Assembly (NCBI RefSeq): GCF_900091415.1
Contig: NZ_FMHU01000002.1
Span: forward strand, 372,001 to 436,000
DNA from: Micromonospora inyonensis
GTDB lineage: Bacteria > Actinomycetota > Actinomycetes > Mycobacteriales > Micromonosporaceae
DNA: 64,000 nt
Direction of reading: 5' to 3'
Positions 15,562-24,430 of the stretch are shown one piece after another. Each line of letters begins with the position of its first letter. Position 1 is the first letter of the stretch. The translations under genes were made by a program, and so were the position numbers. The notes under the pieces are model-generated. The model did not search any database and had not been told where the DNA came from. It worked only from the letters and a program-made list of their open reading frames with translations.

Positions 15562-17825
15562 CCGCGCTCGCCACCGGAACCCCACCGGACGTCGCGCCGA
15601 CCCGCCGTCCGGTCGCCGCCCGCGTCGCCCCACCGCTGGTCGGGTACGCCGTCGTCGCGGCCGTCCTGCTCGCCACCGGCACGCCCGCCGTCGACCTGGC
15701 CCGGTTCACCGGGTACGCGCTGCTCGGCGTGCTGCTGCCCGGCACGCTCGTCTACCGGGCGCTGCGTGCCCGCCCGCACACCCTGGTCGAGGACCTGGCG
15801 GTCGGCGCGGCGGTCGGGCTGGTGCTGGAACTGGCCGCCTGGGCGGTGTGCACCGCGCTCGGCGTGCCGCACCTGCTCCGGCTCTGGCCGCTGGTGGTGG
15901 TGGCGCCGTTCCTGGCGGTGCCCCGGCTGCGCCGGCACTGGCGGGTCACCGGTCACACCCCGGTGCCGACCGGCTGGGCGTGGTCGCTGACCGCCGTGGT
16001 CGCCGGCTTCACCTGGTACCTGGCCGAGTCGTTCCTCCGCCCCAACCCGGTGCTCCCCACCCGCGAGGGCCAGGCCCAGTACATCGACCTGGCGTTCCAG
16101 CTCTCGCTGGCCGGGGCGGCCACCCACCAGGTGCCGCCCGAGGTGCCGCAGGTGGCCGGGGAGCCGCTGCACTACCACTGGTTCGGCTTCGCCCACCTGG
16201 CGTCGGCCAGCCTGGTCAGCGGGGTGGACCTGCCCACGGTCTTCTTCCGGCTGGCCGTACCGGCGCTCTGCGCGCTGGCCGCCGTGCTGGTCGCGGTGGT
16301 CGGCTGGCGGGTCAGCGGGCGGGCGTACGTGGGCGTCGGCGCGGCGGCGCTGATGTTCACCGTCGGCGAGTTCGGCTACGAGAACGGCGTGCGCCAGCTC
16401 TTCGGCACGCAGGCCACCTTCATCGTCTGGGGCAGCCCGTCGATGACGTACTCCTGGGTGCTGCTGCTGCCGCTGCTCGCCGCGCTGGCCGAGGTCGTCG
16501 GCCGGGCCCGGGGCAGCGGGGTGCCGCCGGTGGGCCGGGGCGCGTGGGTGCTCGCCGCGCTGTTCCTGGCCACCTCCACCGGCGCGAAGGCCAGCTCGGT
16601 ACCGGTGGCGCTCGGCGCGCTGGGCTTCACCGCCGTGGTCCTGCTGGCGGTACGCCGCCGGGTGCCCCGCGCGCTGCTCGGGGCCGTCGGGCTGGCGTTG
16701 GCCGCGCAGCTGTTCGCCACCGCCGTGCTGTTCCGCTTCGTCAGCCACGGGGTCACCGTCGACCCGTTCTCCGGCCTGCGCCCCTACGTGCCGTCGTCCG
16801 GCTCGGCCACCGCGCTGGTCTGGGTCGCCGTGACCGTCGCGTTCCTGCTCAACCTCCAGCTCCGGCTGGCCGGGGTGCTGGCCCTGGTCGGGGTACGCCG
16901 GGGCCGGCTGGAGCCGGTGCAGCTCCTCCTGCTCGGCGGGGCCCTCGCCGGGCCGGCGATCTACCTGCTGGTCGGGCACCCGGGCAGCAGCAACCAGTAC
17001 TTCGTCCGGGCCGGTTTCGCCTTCGGGGTGATCCTGTCCGCCTGGGGGTACGCCGAGGTGCTGGACCGGGCCGCGCTGGGGGGCCGGGGGCGGGCGGCAC
17101 TCGCCGTCGGGGCGGCCGGCCTGGCACTGCTGCTCACCGTGATCCAGCTCCGGCACCCGGCGACCGTCGGGTCCGGCCCGGTGTACGGGCCGGTGCTGCC
17201 GCTGCTGCGCTGGGCGGTCGCGCTGGCCGTGGTGGCGACCGTGCTGGGACTGCTCTGGCCGGCGCTGGTGGGTGGCTGGACGGCCCTGGCCGGACGGGGT
17301 GCGGCGGTGCTGCTGACCGGTGTCCTGGTGGCCGGTGCCCCGGGGCTGGTGGCCGACGCCGCCGCCGCCCGGCGCTTCCCCAACGGCGGGGCCTACGCGG
17401 TGGTGCCGATGCCGGCGTCCCGGGTGGAGGCGGCCCGCTGGGTGCGGGAGCACAGTGCCCCGGACGACGTGCTCGCCACCAACGTGCACTGCCGGGTGGT
17501 GACCGACGGCTGGTGTGACGCCCGCTCGTTCTGGCTCAGCGGGTACGCCGAGCGCGCGGTGCTGGTGGAGGGGTGGTCCTTCGCCCCCCGGATGGTCGGC
17601 CGGCCCGGTGGTGCCTACGCGCCGTTCTGGGACCCCGAGCGGCTGAGCGCCAACGACGCGGCGTTCACCACGCCCACCGCCGCCGGGCTGACCGGGCTGC
17701 GCGACCGGTACGGCGTCCGCTGGCTGGTTCTCGACCGCGTGGTCACCCCGGAGTCGTCCGCGCTGGCGGACCTGGCCGACCTGCGGTTCCGCAACGACCG
17801 GATGAGCGTCTACCGCATCCGCTGA
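15558..17825 (+). CDS. Large polytopic membrane protein, putative GT-C transferase
   Basis: A 755-residue protein with around a dozen hydrophobic helices spread over residues 25-600 and a C-terminal soluble domain of about 150 residues beginning near V-V-P-M-P-A-S-R. An outer-loop segment (Q-Y-I-D-L-A-F-Q and H-Y-H-W-F-G-F) precedes the helix bundle, as in lipid-sugar-dependent GT-C enzymes. Translational overlap with the GtrB-like gene suggests that one makes a polyprenyl-phosphate sugar and the other consumes it. The acceptor is unknown. Confidence 0.75.
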   Translation: MTALATGTPPDVAPTRRPVAARVAPPLVGYAVVAAVLLATGTPAVDLARFTGYALLGVLLPGTLVYRALRARPHTLVEDLAVGAAVGLVLELAAWAVCTALGVPHLLRLWPLVVVAPFLAVPRLRRHWRVTGHTPVPTGWAWSLTAVVAGFTWYLAESFLRPNPVLPTREGQAQYIDLAFQLSLAGAATHQVPPEVPQVAGEPLHYHWFGFAHLASASLVSGVDLPTVFFRLAVPALCALAAVLVAVVGWRVSGRAYVGVGAAALMFTVGEFGYENGVRQLFGTQATFIVWGSPSMTYSWVLLLPLLAALAEVVGRARGSGVPPVGRGAWVLAALFLATSTGAKASSVPVALGALGFTAVVLLAVRRRVPRALLGAVGLALAAQLFATAVLFRFVSHGVTVDPFSGLRPYVPSSGSATALVWVAVTVAFLLNLQLRLAGVLALVGVRRGRLEPVQLLLLGGALAGPAIYLLVGHPGSSNQYFVRAGFAFGVILSAWGYAEVLDRAALGGRGRAALAVGAAGLALLLTVIQLRHPATVGSGPVYGPVLPLLRWAVALAVVATVLGLLWPALVGGWTALAGRGAAVLLTGVLVAGAPGLVADAAAARRFPNGGAYAVVPMPASRVEAARWVREHSAPDDVLATNVHCRVVTDGWCDARSFWLSGYAERAVLVEGWSFAPRMVGRPGGAYAPFWDPERLSANDAAFTTPTAAGLTGLRDRYGVRWLVLDRVVTPESSALADLADLRFRNDRMSVYRIR

Positions 17826-17854
17826 CGCCCCTCCGGACACCCCCCCCACCAAAT

Positions 17855-17913
17855 GCGTGAGCAGGGGTCCCCTGCTCACCAGAAAGCGTGAGCAGGGGAC
17901 CCCTCCTACCACC
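17855..17913 (+). repeat. Dispersed palindromic element, copy A
   Basis: GTGAGCAGGGGTCCCCTGCT, then a core CACCAGAAAGCGTG, then AGCAGGGGACCCCTCCTACC. It is built from two AGGGGNCCCCT half palindromes around an A-rich core and lies in the gap after the gene ending at 17825. Same family as copies at 20786, 33314, 52772 and 54481. Confidence 0.85.
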
Positions 17914-17940
17914 TGGCGCGGTGGGAGCTGGCCGGATCGG

Positions 17941-18416
17941 TCAGCGCAGGGGAACCTGGTAGGCCCGTGCCGCGTCGCCGGACTCGATGGCGGCCAGCAG
18001 CGAGCTGGCCGTACCGCCGGTGACCGAAACCACGACGGTCACCTGACCGTCGGCGGTCAGCTCGACGGTGCGGGTGCCGAGGGCACGCTCACCGTCCCAG
18101 GTGTACAGGTACGCCGTACCGGCGCGGTCGGCGCGCAGGGTGACCCGTACCCCGTCCGCGGTGACCTGCGGGTCGGTCACCCGCAGTGCCTTCTCGGGCA
18201 GCTTCGCCACGGCGGCCGGGGCCACTCCGTCCACCGCGGACTGCGCGATGGTCTGCGGGCTGTGCACGCTCCGGGCGGCGGTGGCCGGGAAGATCGGCTT
18301 GCTCGGCTCCCGGACGGCCGGGGTGTAGCCGGGCAGCGTCACCAGACCGTACCGGTACGGGTCGGCCCGTACCCCCGTGAAGGTGGACCAGCCCAGCCGG
18401 GACTGCGAGCTGAGGT
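17941..18416 (-). pseudogene. C-terminal remnant of a glucodextranase-type (DOMON-like) secreted protein
   Basis: The reading frame up to the stop at 17941 encodes about 158 residues resembling the C-terminal binding module of glucodextranase-like proteins: Y-R-Y-G-L-V-T-L-P-G-Y-T-P, then S-P-Q-T-I, then a beta-sandwich-like D-G-V-R-V-T-L-R-A-D stretch. Upstream of about 18416 the frame becomes low-quality sequence antisense to another remnant, and no start or signal peptide is visible. I interpret it as a 5'-truncated gene. Confidence 0.65.
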
Positions 18417-18420
18417 CTTG

Positions 18421-18969
18421 ATCGCCGCCGCCGTCCGTCCCGAGCAGGTGCTCGACCGGGCCCAGGTCGACGGTCCCGGCGCGCAGGCCGTACGGGCCCA
18501 GGTGGCGACCCTGCGGGTCGCCTTCGACGCCGTCGCCGACCGGCTCGGCACCGTCCGGGACCGGCTGGCCCGGGCCGACGCCGCGCTCGACGCCGTCGCC
18601 GCCGAGCGAGCAGCCCGGTGAGCGCGCGTCCCGTCGCTGGACCGGCTCGCCGACGAGCAGGGGGTGCCGGGTGGCGCGGCCGGGCTGTCCGCCGCCGCCG
18701 CGCGTCCCGGCCCGGCCCGGGACGCGCTCACCGCCCGGGTCGACGAGTTCGCCCGCCACCTGGCCACCTGCTGCCGGCTGCTCGACCCTCAACGGGTGGT
18801 GCTGGTCGGCGGGGTGGCCGGCAGCGGCCTGATCCGGGGCCTGTTGACCGAGCGACTTGGTGCGGTGCTGCCCTACCGGCCGGAGGTGGTGCTCTCCCGG
18901 TTCGCCGACGCTGCCGCCCTGCACGGTGCGGTGATCCTCGCCCGGGAGGCGGTGCCCGCGTCCCGTTGA
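18421..18969 (+). pseudogene. Interrupted remnant ending in a ROK-like C-terminus
   Basis: One frame runs from about 18421 to 18969 but is interrupted by an in-frame TGA at 18619-18621. The part before the stop is Ala/Arg/Asp-rich and helical. The part after it ends with L-D-P-Q-R-V-V-L-V-G-G and A-A-L-H-G-A-V-I-L-A, like the C-terminal end of ROK sugar kinases/repressors. No N-terminal half is present. It abuts the glucodextranase remnant tail-out, so an old rearrangement joined two carbohydrate-related fragments. The downstream piece (from 18664) could still be expressed. Confidence 0.5.
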
Positions 18970-19030
18970 CCGCCCCCCCCGACGCCGGCGTGTGCAAAGG
19001 GGGACGCCGGCACCGGGAGGACGGCGGCGG

Positions 19031-19942
19031 TCAGCGGGCGGCGCGCAGCGCCTCGATCAGCCACTCGAACACCGGCACCATCGGCGGGAACGGTGGCCGT
19101 CGGTGGAGCACCCCGACCAGCTCCCAGTACCGCTCCACCCGTCGGTCCGTGAAGGTGGACATCCGGTCGGCCAGCGCGACCCGCTCCCCGGTGGAGAGGG
19201 CCGGGTCGACGATGCGGTCGACGACCTCCCGGGCGGCGGGGGAGTCCGGGGCGATGCCGGCGGCGAGCGCCTCCCGGGCCGGGGTCACGTCGGGCATCGG
19301 CTCCGGCGGGGTGTCCCCACCGGCGGCCCCGGCCACCGCCATCTCCCGGGCCCGGCGACGGAACGCCGGGTCGCGCACCAGTTCGGCCAGCTCCACCCAG
19401 GCGTCCACCTCCTCGTCGGTGGGGTCGTCCGGCAGGTCGGCCGGGACGGCTCCCCGCATCGCCGTGGCGATGCCGCCGGCACGGGAGTCGGCGTCGATGC
19501 CGGCGAACACCTCCGTCACGAAGTCGTCGATGATCTGTTGCCGTTCCCGGGCGGAGAGTCGGGCCAGGTCGTGCATGAGTCTCAACTCCTCGGTCGTGCT
19601 TCCGCGACGGACGACCGACCGCAGCACCGCCCGACGCAGCCGCAGCGTCCGGATCTCGGCGTCCAACGCCCGGACGTGCGCCCGCGCCACCTCCGGCACG
19701 CCGGCCTGCCGGCCGAGGATCCGCCGGACGTCGTCCAGGCCGATGCCGAGGTCCCGCAGCGTCCGCAGCAGGTCCAGACGGGCCACGGCGGCGGCGTCGT
19801 AGAGCCGGTAGCCGCCGCCGGACCGGGTGGTCGGCGGCAGCAGTCCCTCGTCCGACCAGAACCGGATGGTGCGTACGGTCAGACCGGTGCGGTCGGCGAG
19901 CTGCCCGATGGTGAACAGCTCGGTACGGTCGTCCACGACCAC
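19031..19942 (-). CDS. MerR family transcriptional regulator
   Basis: About 303 residues. The N-terminal winged helix-turn-helix (F-T-I-G-Q-L-A-D-R-T-G-L-T-V-R-T-I-R-F-W, then G-Y-R-L-Y-D) is followed by a dimerisation helix and a C-terminal helical domain of about 170 residues containing repeated W/E/R-rich segments. Effector unknown; the large C-terminal domain suggests a small-molecule ligand rather than a metal, and no cysteine metal site is seen. Several GTG starts are possible; 19942 gives good spacing from GGAGG. A palindrome at 19953-19967 may be its own operator. Confidence 0.85.
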   Translation of the reverse strand: MVVDDRTELFTIGQLADRTGLTVRTIRFWSDEGLLPPTTRSGGGYRLYDAAAVARLDLLRTLRDLGIGLDDVRRILGRQAGVPEVARAHVRALDAEIRTLRLRRAVLRSVVRRGSTTEELRLMHDLARLSARERQQIIDDFVTEVFAGIDADSRAGGIATAMRGAVPADLPDDPTDEEVDAWVELAELVRDPAFRRRAREMAVAGAAGGDTPPEPMPDVTPAREALAAGIAPDSPAAREVVDRIVDPALSTGERVALADRMSTFTDRRVERYWELVGVLHRRPPFPPMVPVFEWLIEALRAAR

Positions 19943-19952
19943 AGCGTGCACC

Positions 19953-19967
19953 CTCCAGCCACTGGAG
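19953..19967. promoter_or_regulatory. Candidate MerR autoregulatory operator
   Basis: Perfect inverted repeat CTCCAG-N3-CTGGAG directly before the merR start, with TTGAGT on its promoter-distal side that could be a -35 box. MerR proteins typically bind dyads between -35 and -10. It overlaps the presumed ribosome binding site. Confidence 0.45.
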
Positions 19968-19977
19968 ACTCAAGCTC

Positions 19978-20694
19978 TCAGTCGTCGGTGGGACGGTGGG
20001 CGCGCAGCACCAGCGACACCCCGGGCAGCCCTTTCACCGGCAGGTACCGTTCGGCGGTGATGATCGCCCGGAGCCCGAGGTTGACGACGGCGGGCAGGTC
20101 GTCCAGGTCGCTGCCGGTCGAGGTGCGCCGCCGCCACGCGGCGACCGGCCGCAGCAGCACGTTCCAGCTCCACAGCTCGTCGACGACCAGGCCGGCCTTC
20201 TCCACCGTCGCCCGCAGCGACTCCCGGTCGTAGCGGCGGACGTGCCCGACCGCCACGTCGTGCGCCGACCAGAGCCGCATGTCGCACGGTACGGCGATCA
20301 GCGCGGTCCCGCCCGGCCGCAGCGTCCGGCGGATCTCGGCGGCGGCGAGATGGTCGGCGTCGACGTGTTCGAGGATGTCGAAGGCGACCACCAGGTCCAA
20401 ATTGGCGGAGCCGACCGGCAGGTGCCGGGCGTCGGCCCGGATCACGTCCAGTCCCCGCTCCCGGGCCACCCCGGCGCCCTCCGCGCTGTATTCCAGCGCG
20501 ACCGGTCGCCAGCCGTACGCCCGCAGCACGCGGGTGTTGCCGCCGCCGGCCGCGCCGATGTCCAACGCGCGGCCGGGGCGCTGACCCGAGGTGGACAGCC
20601 GGCGCAGCGCCCGAGCCAGCAGCGCCCGACGCTCGCGGTACCACCAGTGGGTGTCCTCGAGCGCGGCGAGCTTGCGGATCTCGGTCGCTTCCAC
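19978..20694 (-). CDS. Class I SAM-dependent methyltransferase
   Basis: A 238-residue methyltransferase. It begins with a helical segment (A-L-E-D-T-H-W-W-Y-R-E-R-R), the hallmark of a subgroup often found in polysaccharide or lipid modification loci. The SAM-binding motif is L-D-I-G-A-A-G-G-G near residues 44-52, with F-D-I-L-E-H-V-D as motif II. The GTG at 20694 has AGGAGT upstream. The substrate cannot be predicted. Confidence 0.85.
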   Translation of the reverse strand: MEATEIRKLAALEDTHWWYRERRALLARALRRLSTSGQRPGRALDIGAAGGGNTRVLRAYGWRPVALEYSAEGAGVARERGLDVIRADARHLPVGSANLDLVVAFDILEHVDADHLAAAEIRRTLRPGGTALIAVPCDMRLWSAHDVAVGHVRRYDRESLRATVEKAGLVVDELWSWNVLLRPVAAWRRRTSTGSDLDDLPAVVNLGLRAIITAERYLPVKGLPGVSLVLRAHRPTDD

Positions 20695-21009
20695 ACGTAC
20701 TCCTCGCAGAACGGGCGCACTCACCCTAACCGCGCCCGCCCCGGCACCATCCCCGCCCCGGCGCCCTGCCTGCCCGGGCTGCTTCGGTAGCAGGGGCCCC
20801 CTGCAGGCGATTTCTGCACTGCAAGGTGCCCTTCCTACCAGCGGGGCAGGGGCGGACGGCGGACCGAGCGCAGGAAGCGGCAGAACGGTTCGGCTGGGGC
20901 CAGAAGGGGCGGCCACGGCCGCGCTGCGGCGGGCAGGCGCCTCCTTCAGGAGAAAACGCCCACCGGCTACCCGCTGACGTTTACGCTCCAAGGCACAAAG
21001 GGGGCGATT
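20695..21009. other. Divergent intergenic region carrying repeat copy B
   Basis: 315 bp between divergent genes. It holds dispersed element copy B at 20786-20839 and, near the right end, TTTACGCT that could be the -10 box of the SDR gene, followed by AGGGGG before the ATG at 21010. No other gene is supported. Confidence 0.5.
20786..20839 (-). repeat. Dispersed palindromic element, copy B
   Basis: GGTAGCAGGGGCCCCCTGCA, a diverged core and GTGCCCTTCCTACC. It is the most degenerate of the five copies and its A-rich core reads on the minus strand. It lies in a 5' region between divergent genes rather than after a gene. Confidence 0.7.
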
Positions 21010-21789
21010 ATGGGCATTCAGGGCAAAGTTGCGGTCGTTACGGGAGCGGGTCGGGGGATCGGTCGGGCGATCGCCCTGCGGCTGGCGGACGACGGTGCCG
21101 ACGTGGCCGTGAACGACGTTCGGGCCGAGGGGGCCGAGGCGGTAGCCGAGGAGATCCGGGCACGAGGCCGACGGGCCGTCGCGGTGCCGGCCGACGTCAG
21201 CGACCGGGACACCGTCTTCGGCATGATGGCGAAGGTGGCTGACGACCTCGGTCGCGTCGACGTCATGGTCTCCAACGCCGGCATGGCGCAGATCAAGCCG
21301 CTGACCGAGGTGACCTCCCAGGACCTGGAGCCGCTCTTCCGCCTGAACGTCTTCGGCGTCCTCTACTGCATGCAGGCCGCCGTGGCGCAGATGCAGAAGC
21401 AGGGCAGTGGCGGAAAGATCATCAATGCCGCCTCGATCGCGGGGCACTCCGCGTTCGACTACCTCGGCGCGTACTCGGCGACGAAGTTCGCGGTGATCGG
21501 GATCACCCAGGCCGCGGCGAAGGAGCTGGCGCAGTTCGGGATCACGGTCAACTCCTACTGCCCCGGGATCGTCGGCACGGACATGTGGGAGGCCATCGAC
21601 CAGAAGCTCAGCGGCTACCTCGGCCTGGAGCAGGGCGAGGCGCTCAAGAAGTACGCGGGCGGGATCCCGCTCGGCCGGGTCGAGACCCCGGAGGACGTCG
21701 CCGCCTTCGTCTCCTACCTGGCCGGTCCCGACTCGGACTACATGACCGGCCAGTCCGTGGTGATCGACGGCGGCCTCGTCATGCGCTGA
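21010..21789 (+). CDS. SDR oxidoreductase, acetoin/diacetyl reductase-like
   Basis: A 259-residue classical short-chain dehydrogenase. NAD(P)-binding T-G-A-G-R-G-I-G is at 11-18, S-N-A-G near 88-91, and the catalytic Ser142, Tyr155 and Lys159 (Y-S-A-T-K). The segment [11 protein letters not shown] is characteristic of diacetyl/acetoin reductases and meso-butanediol dehydrogenases, though related sugar-alcohol dehydrogenases share it. AGGGGG precedes the ATG. Monocistronic, convergent with the fab cluster, with a terminator hairpin at 21810. Confidence 0.85.
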   Translation: MGIQGKVAVVTGAGRGIGRAIALRLADDGADVAVNDVRAEGAEAVAEEIRARGRRAVAVPADVSDRDTVFGMMAKVADDLGRVDVMVSNAGMAQIKPLTEVTSQDLEPLFRLNVFGVLYCMQAAVAQMQKQGSGGKIINAASIAGHSAFDYLGAYSATKFAVIGITQAAAKELAQFGITVNSYCPGIVGTDMWEAIDQKLSGYLGLEQGEALKKYAGGIPLGRVETPEDVAAFVSYLAGPDSDYMTGQSVVIDGGLVMR

Positions 21790-21809
21790 CCGGCCGGACC
21801 GTGCGGAAA

Positions 21810-21839
21810 GGCCCCGCTGTCGCGGCCGACAGTGGGGCC
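21810..21839. terminator. Hairpin terminator between the SDR gene and fabF
   Basis: GGCCCCGCTGTCG and its near-perfect complement (one G-T pair) around a 4-nt loop, placed between two convergent genes. Confidence 0.75.
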
Positions 21840-21896
21840 CGGAATCCGTCGGGCGGTGACCCGTCACCGCAGGGTGTCCCCGTGGACGCCGTGACC

Positions 21897-23123
21897 TCAG
21901 ACCCGCGTGAAGACGAGCGCCACGTTGTGCCCGCCGAAGCCGAACGAGTTGTTCAGCGCGGCGGGGACGTCCATGTGGCGCGCCTTGTTGGCGACCACCT
22001 CCAGGTCGAGGCCGTCGTCCGGGTCGTCCAGGTTGACGGTCGGCGGGATGACACCGTCGCGGATCGTGAGGATCGTGGCGATCGACTCCAGCGCGCCGGC
22101 CGCGCCGAGCAGGTGCCCGGTCATCGACTTGGTCGCGGTCAGCACCGGGTGGTCACCGAGCGCCTTGTGCAGCGCCACCACCTCGGCCATGTCGCCGACC
22201 GGGGTGGAGGTGGCGTGCGCGTTGACGTGCACGATGTCCTGCCGGTCCACGTCGGCGTCGACGATCGCCTTGCCGATGGCCCGGATGGCGCCCGCGCCCT
22301 CCGGGTGGGGCTGCACGATGTCGTACCCGTCGGAGGTGATACCGGCACCGGCGAGCCGGGCGTAGACCCGCGCGCCGCGCGCGGCGGCGTGGTCGGCGCG
22401 CTCCAGGACGACGATGCCCGCGCCCTCGCCGAGGACGAAGCCGTCGCGGCCCTTGTCCCACGGCCGGGAGGCGCGTTCCGGATCGTCGTTGCGGGTGGAC
22501 ATGGCCCGCATCGAGGCGAAACCGGCCATCGGCAGCGGGTGGATGACCGCCTCGGTGCCGCCGGCCACCACCACGTCGGCCCGGCCGGCGCGGATCATGT
22601 CCAGGCCGAGTGCGATCGCCTCCGCGCCGGTGGCGCAGGCGCTGGCGACCGCGTGGACGCCGGCCTGCGCACCCAGCTCCAGCCCCACCCACGCGGCGGG
22701 ACCGTTCGGCATCAGCATCGGCACGGTGTGCGGGGAAACCCGGCGAGGGCCGGACTTCTCGAGGATGTCGTCCTGGTTGAGCAGCGTCACCGCGCCACCG
22801 ATCCCCGAGCCGACGCTCACCCCCAGCCGCTCCGGGTCGAGCCCGGAGTCGGCCAGGCCGGCGTCCGCCCAGGCCTGGTGCGCGGCGATCAGGGCGATCG
22901 CCTCGGACCGGTCGAGCCGGCGAAGCTTCACCCGGTCCAGCAGTCCGGCCGGGTCGACCGCGAGCTGCGCGGCGATCCGGACCGGCATCTGTCCGGCCCA
23001 CTCCTGGGTGAGCGCACTCACCCCGGAGCGGCCGGCGAGCATGGCGTCCCAGGTCGACGTGACGTCCCCGCCCAACGGGGTCGTCGCGCCGAGCCCGGTG
23101 ACGACGACGTCGGTGCGACTCAT
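21897..23123 (-). CDS. fabF: Beta-ketoacyl-ACP synthase II
   Basis: A 408-residue condensing enzyme of type II fatty-acid synthesis that elongates acyl-ACP with malonyl-ACP. The catalytic triad is visible: Cys163 in S-A-C-A-T-G, His303 in N-A-H-A-T-S-T-P, His337 in G-H-L-L-G-A-A-G. It is the last gene of the fabD-fabH-acpP-fabF cluster and starts one base after the acpP stop, so the two are co-translated. Confidence 0.95.
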   Translation of the reverse strand: MSRTDVVVTGLGATTPLGGDVTSTWDAMLAGRSGVSALTQEWAGQMPVRIAAQLAVDPAGLLDRVKLRRLDRSEAIALIAAHQAWADAGLADSGLDPERLGVSVGSGIGGAVTLLNQDDILEKSGPRRVSPHTVPMLMPNGPAAWVGLELGAQAGVHAVASACATGAEAIALGLDMIRAGRADVVVAGGTEAVIHPLPMAGFASMRAMSTRNDDPERASRPWDKGRDGFVLGEGAGIVVLERADHAAARGARVYARLAGAGITSDGYDIVQPHPEGAGAIRAIGKAIVDADVDRQDIVHVNAHATSTPVGDMAEVVALHKALGDHPVLTATKSMTGHLLGAAGALESIATILTIRDGVIPPTVNLDDPDDGLDLEVVANKARHMDVPAALNNSFGFGGHNVALVFTRV

Positions 23124-23124
23124 G

Positions 23125-23364
23125 TCAGGACTGCGCCTCGATGTAGCTGACGGCGTCGCCGACGGTCTTGAGGTTCTGCACCTCGTTGTCGGGAATCTTG
23201 ACGCCGAACTTCTCCTCTGCCGCCACCACGACCTCGACCATGGAGAGCGAGTCGACGTCGAGGTCGTCGGTGAACGACTTCCCCTCGGCCACCTCGTCCG
23301 GGTTCACCCCGGCCACCTCTTCGAGGATCTCGGCGAGGCCGGTGGTGATCTCGTCACGGGTCAT
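23125..23364 (-). CDS. acpP: Acyl carrier protein
   Basis: A 79-residue acidic carrier protein. Ser39 in D-V-D-S-L-S-M-V-E is the phosphopantetheine attachment site. The ATG at 23364 is preferred over an upstream in-frame ATG because it gives the standard ACP length and follows AGAGGAAAC. It sits between fabH and fabF; the 121-bp gap to fabH is large for this operon and contains a tandem duplication, so acpP may have its own promoter. Confidence 0.95.
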   Translation of the reverse strand: MTRDEITTGLAEILEEVAGVNPDEVAEGKSFTDDLDVDSLSMVEVVVAAEEKFGVKIPDNEVQNLKTVGDAVSYIEAQS

Positions 23365-23429
23365 TGGTTGTGTTTCCTCTCCATGTGGGTTGTACGCACG
23401 CACCCGGCGGTGGTAAGGCCGGGTGGGAA

Positions 23430-23491
23430 CGACGCGGTGGGACCGCGCCGGACATCAGGGCGACGCGGTGGGGCCGCGCCGGACATCAGGG
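23430..23491. repeat. 31-bp tandem duplication across the fabH stop codon
   Basis: Two adjacent 31-bp units (23430-23460 and 23461-23491) differ at one base. The second unit contains the fabH stop codon (23486-23488). Each unit has the small dyad GCGGTGGGRCCGC. Confidence 0.9.
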
Positions 23492-24430
23492 GCAGCGGAC
23501 GACCTGACCGGCGTAGGTCAGCCCACCGCCGAAGCCGAACAGCAACACCGGGGCGCCCGAGGGCACCTCCCGCCGTTCGACCAGCTTGGACAGGGCCAGC
23601 GGCACGCTCGCCGCCGAGGTGTTGCCGGACTCGACGATGTCCTTGGCGATGACGGCGTCCGTGATGCCCAGCCGTCGGGCGATGCCGTCGATGATCCGGG
23701 CGTTGGCCTGGTGCGGCACGAACGCGGCCAACTCCTCCGGGCGTACGCCGGCCCGCTCGCAGGCCTGAAGGGCCAGCGGGGCCAGTTCGGTGGTGGCCCA
23801 GCGGAAGACCGCCTGCCCCTCCTGCTGGACGTACGGCCGCCAGCCCTCGATCCGGACCGCGTCGCCCTTCTCCGGGACCGAACCCCACACCACCGGGCCG
23901 ACCCCGGCCGGCTCGCCCTCGGCGGTGGCGGTGACCACCGCCGCACCCGCCCCGTCGGCGAAGATGATGCAGGTCGAGCGGTCCGTCCAGTCGACGAAGT
24001 CGGAGAGCTTCTCCGCGCCGATGACCAGCGCGTTGCGCGACGCGCCGGCCCGGATGGCGTGGTCGACGGTGCCCAGCGCGTACGCGAAGCCCGAACAGGC
24101 GGTGTTCAGGTCGAACGCGCCCGGCGCGTGGATGCCCAGCCGGGCGGCGACGCGGCAGGCGACGTTCGGGCTGCGGTCGACCGACGTGCAGGTGGCCACG
24201 ACCACGAGGTCGATGTCGGCGGCGGTCAGCCCGGAGTTGGCCAGCGCCTTGTCCGCGGCGGCGGAGGCCATGTCGGCCACCGTCTCACCGTCGGCGATCC
24301 GCCGGCTGGCGATGCCCACCCGGTCCCGGATCCACTCGTCGTTGGTCTCCACGAGCTGGGCGATCTCGTCGTTGGTCACCACCCGCGAGGGCTGGTAGTG
24401 GCCGAGGGAAAGGATCCGGCTTCCGCTCAC
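23486..24430 (-). CDS. fabH: Beta-ketoacyl-ACP synthase III
   Basis: A 314-residue initiating condensing enzyme that joins acyl-CoA primers to malonyl-ACP. Catalytic residues: Cys112 (N-T-A-C-S-G-F), His240 (V-P-H-Q-A-N) and Asn270 (E-S-G-N-T-S). In Actinobacteria it accepts branched primers. Its GTG start overlaps the fabD stop by 4 bases (GTGA at 24427-24430). The 3' end, including the stop codon, is tandemly duplicated. Confidence 0.95.
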   Translation of the reverse strand: MSGSRILSLGHYQPSRVVTNDEIAQLVETNDEWIRDRVGIASRRIADGETVADMASAAADKALANSGLTAADIDLVVVATCTSVDRSPNVACRVAARLGIHAPGAFDLNTACSGFAYALGTVDHAIRAGASRNALVIGAEKLSDFVDWTDRSTCIIFADGAGAAVVTATAEGEPAGVGPVVWGSVPEKGDAVRIEGWRPYVQQEGQAVFRWATTELAPLALQACERAGVRPEELAAFVPHQANARIIDGIARRLGITDAVIAKDIVESGNTSAASVPLALSKLVERREVPSGAPVLLFGFGGGLTYAGQVVRCP

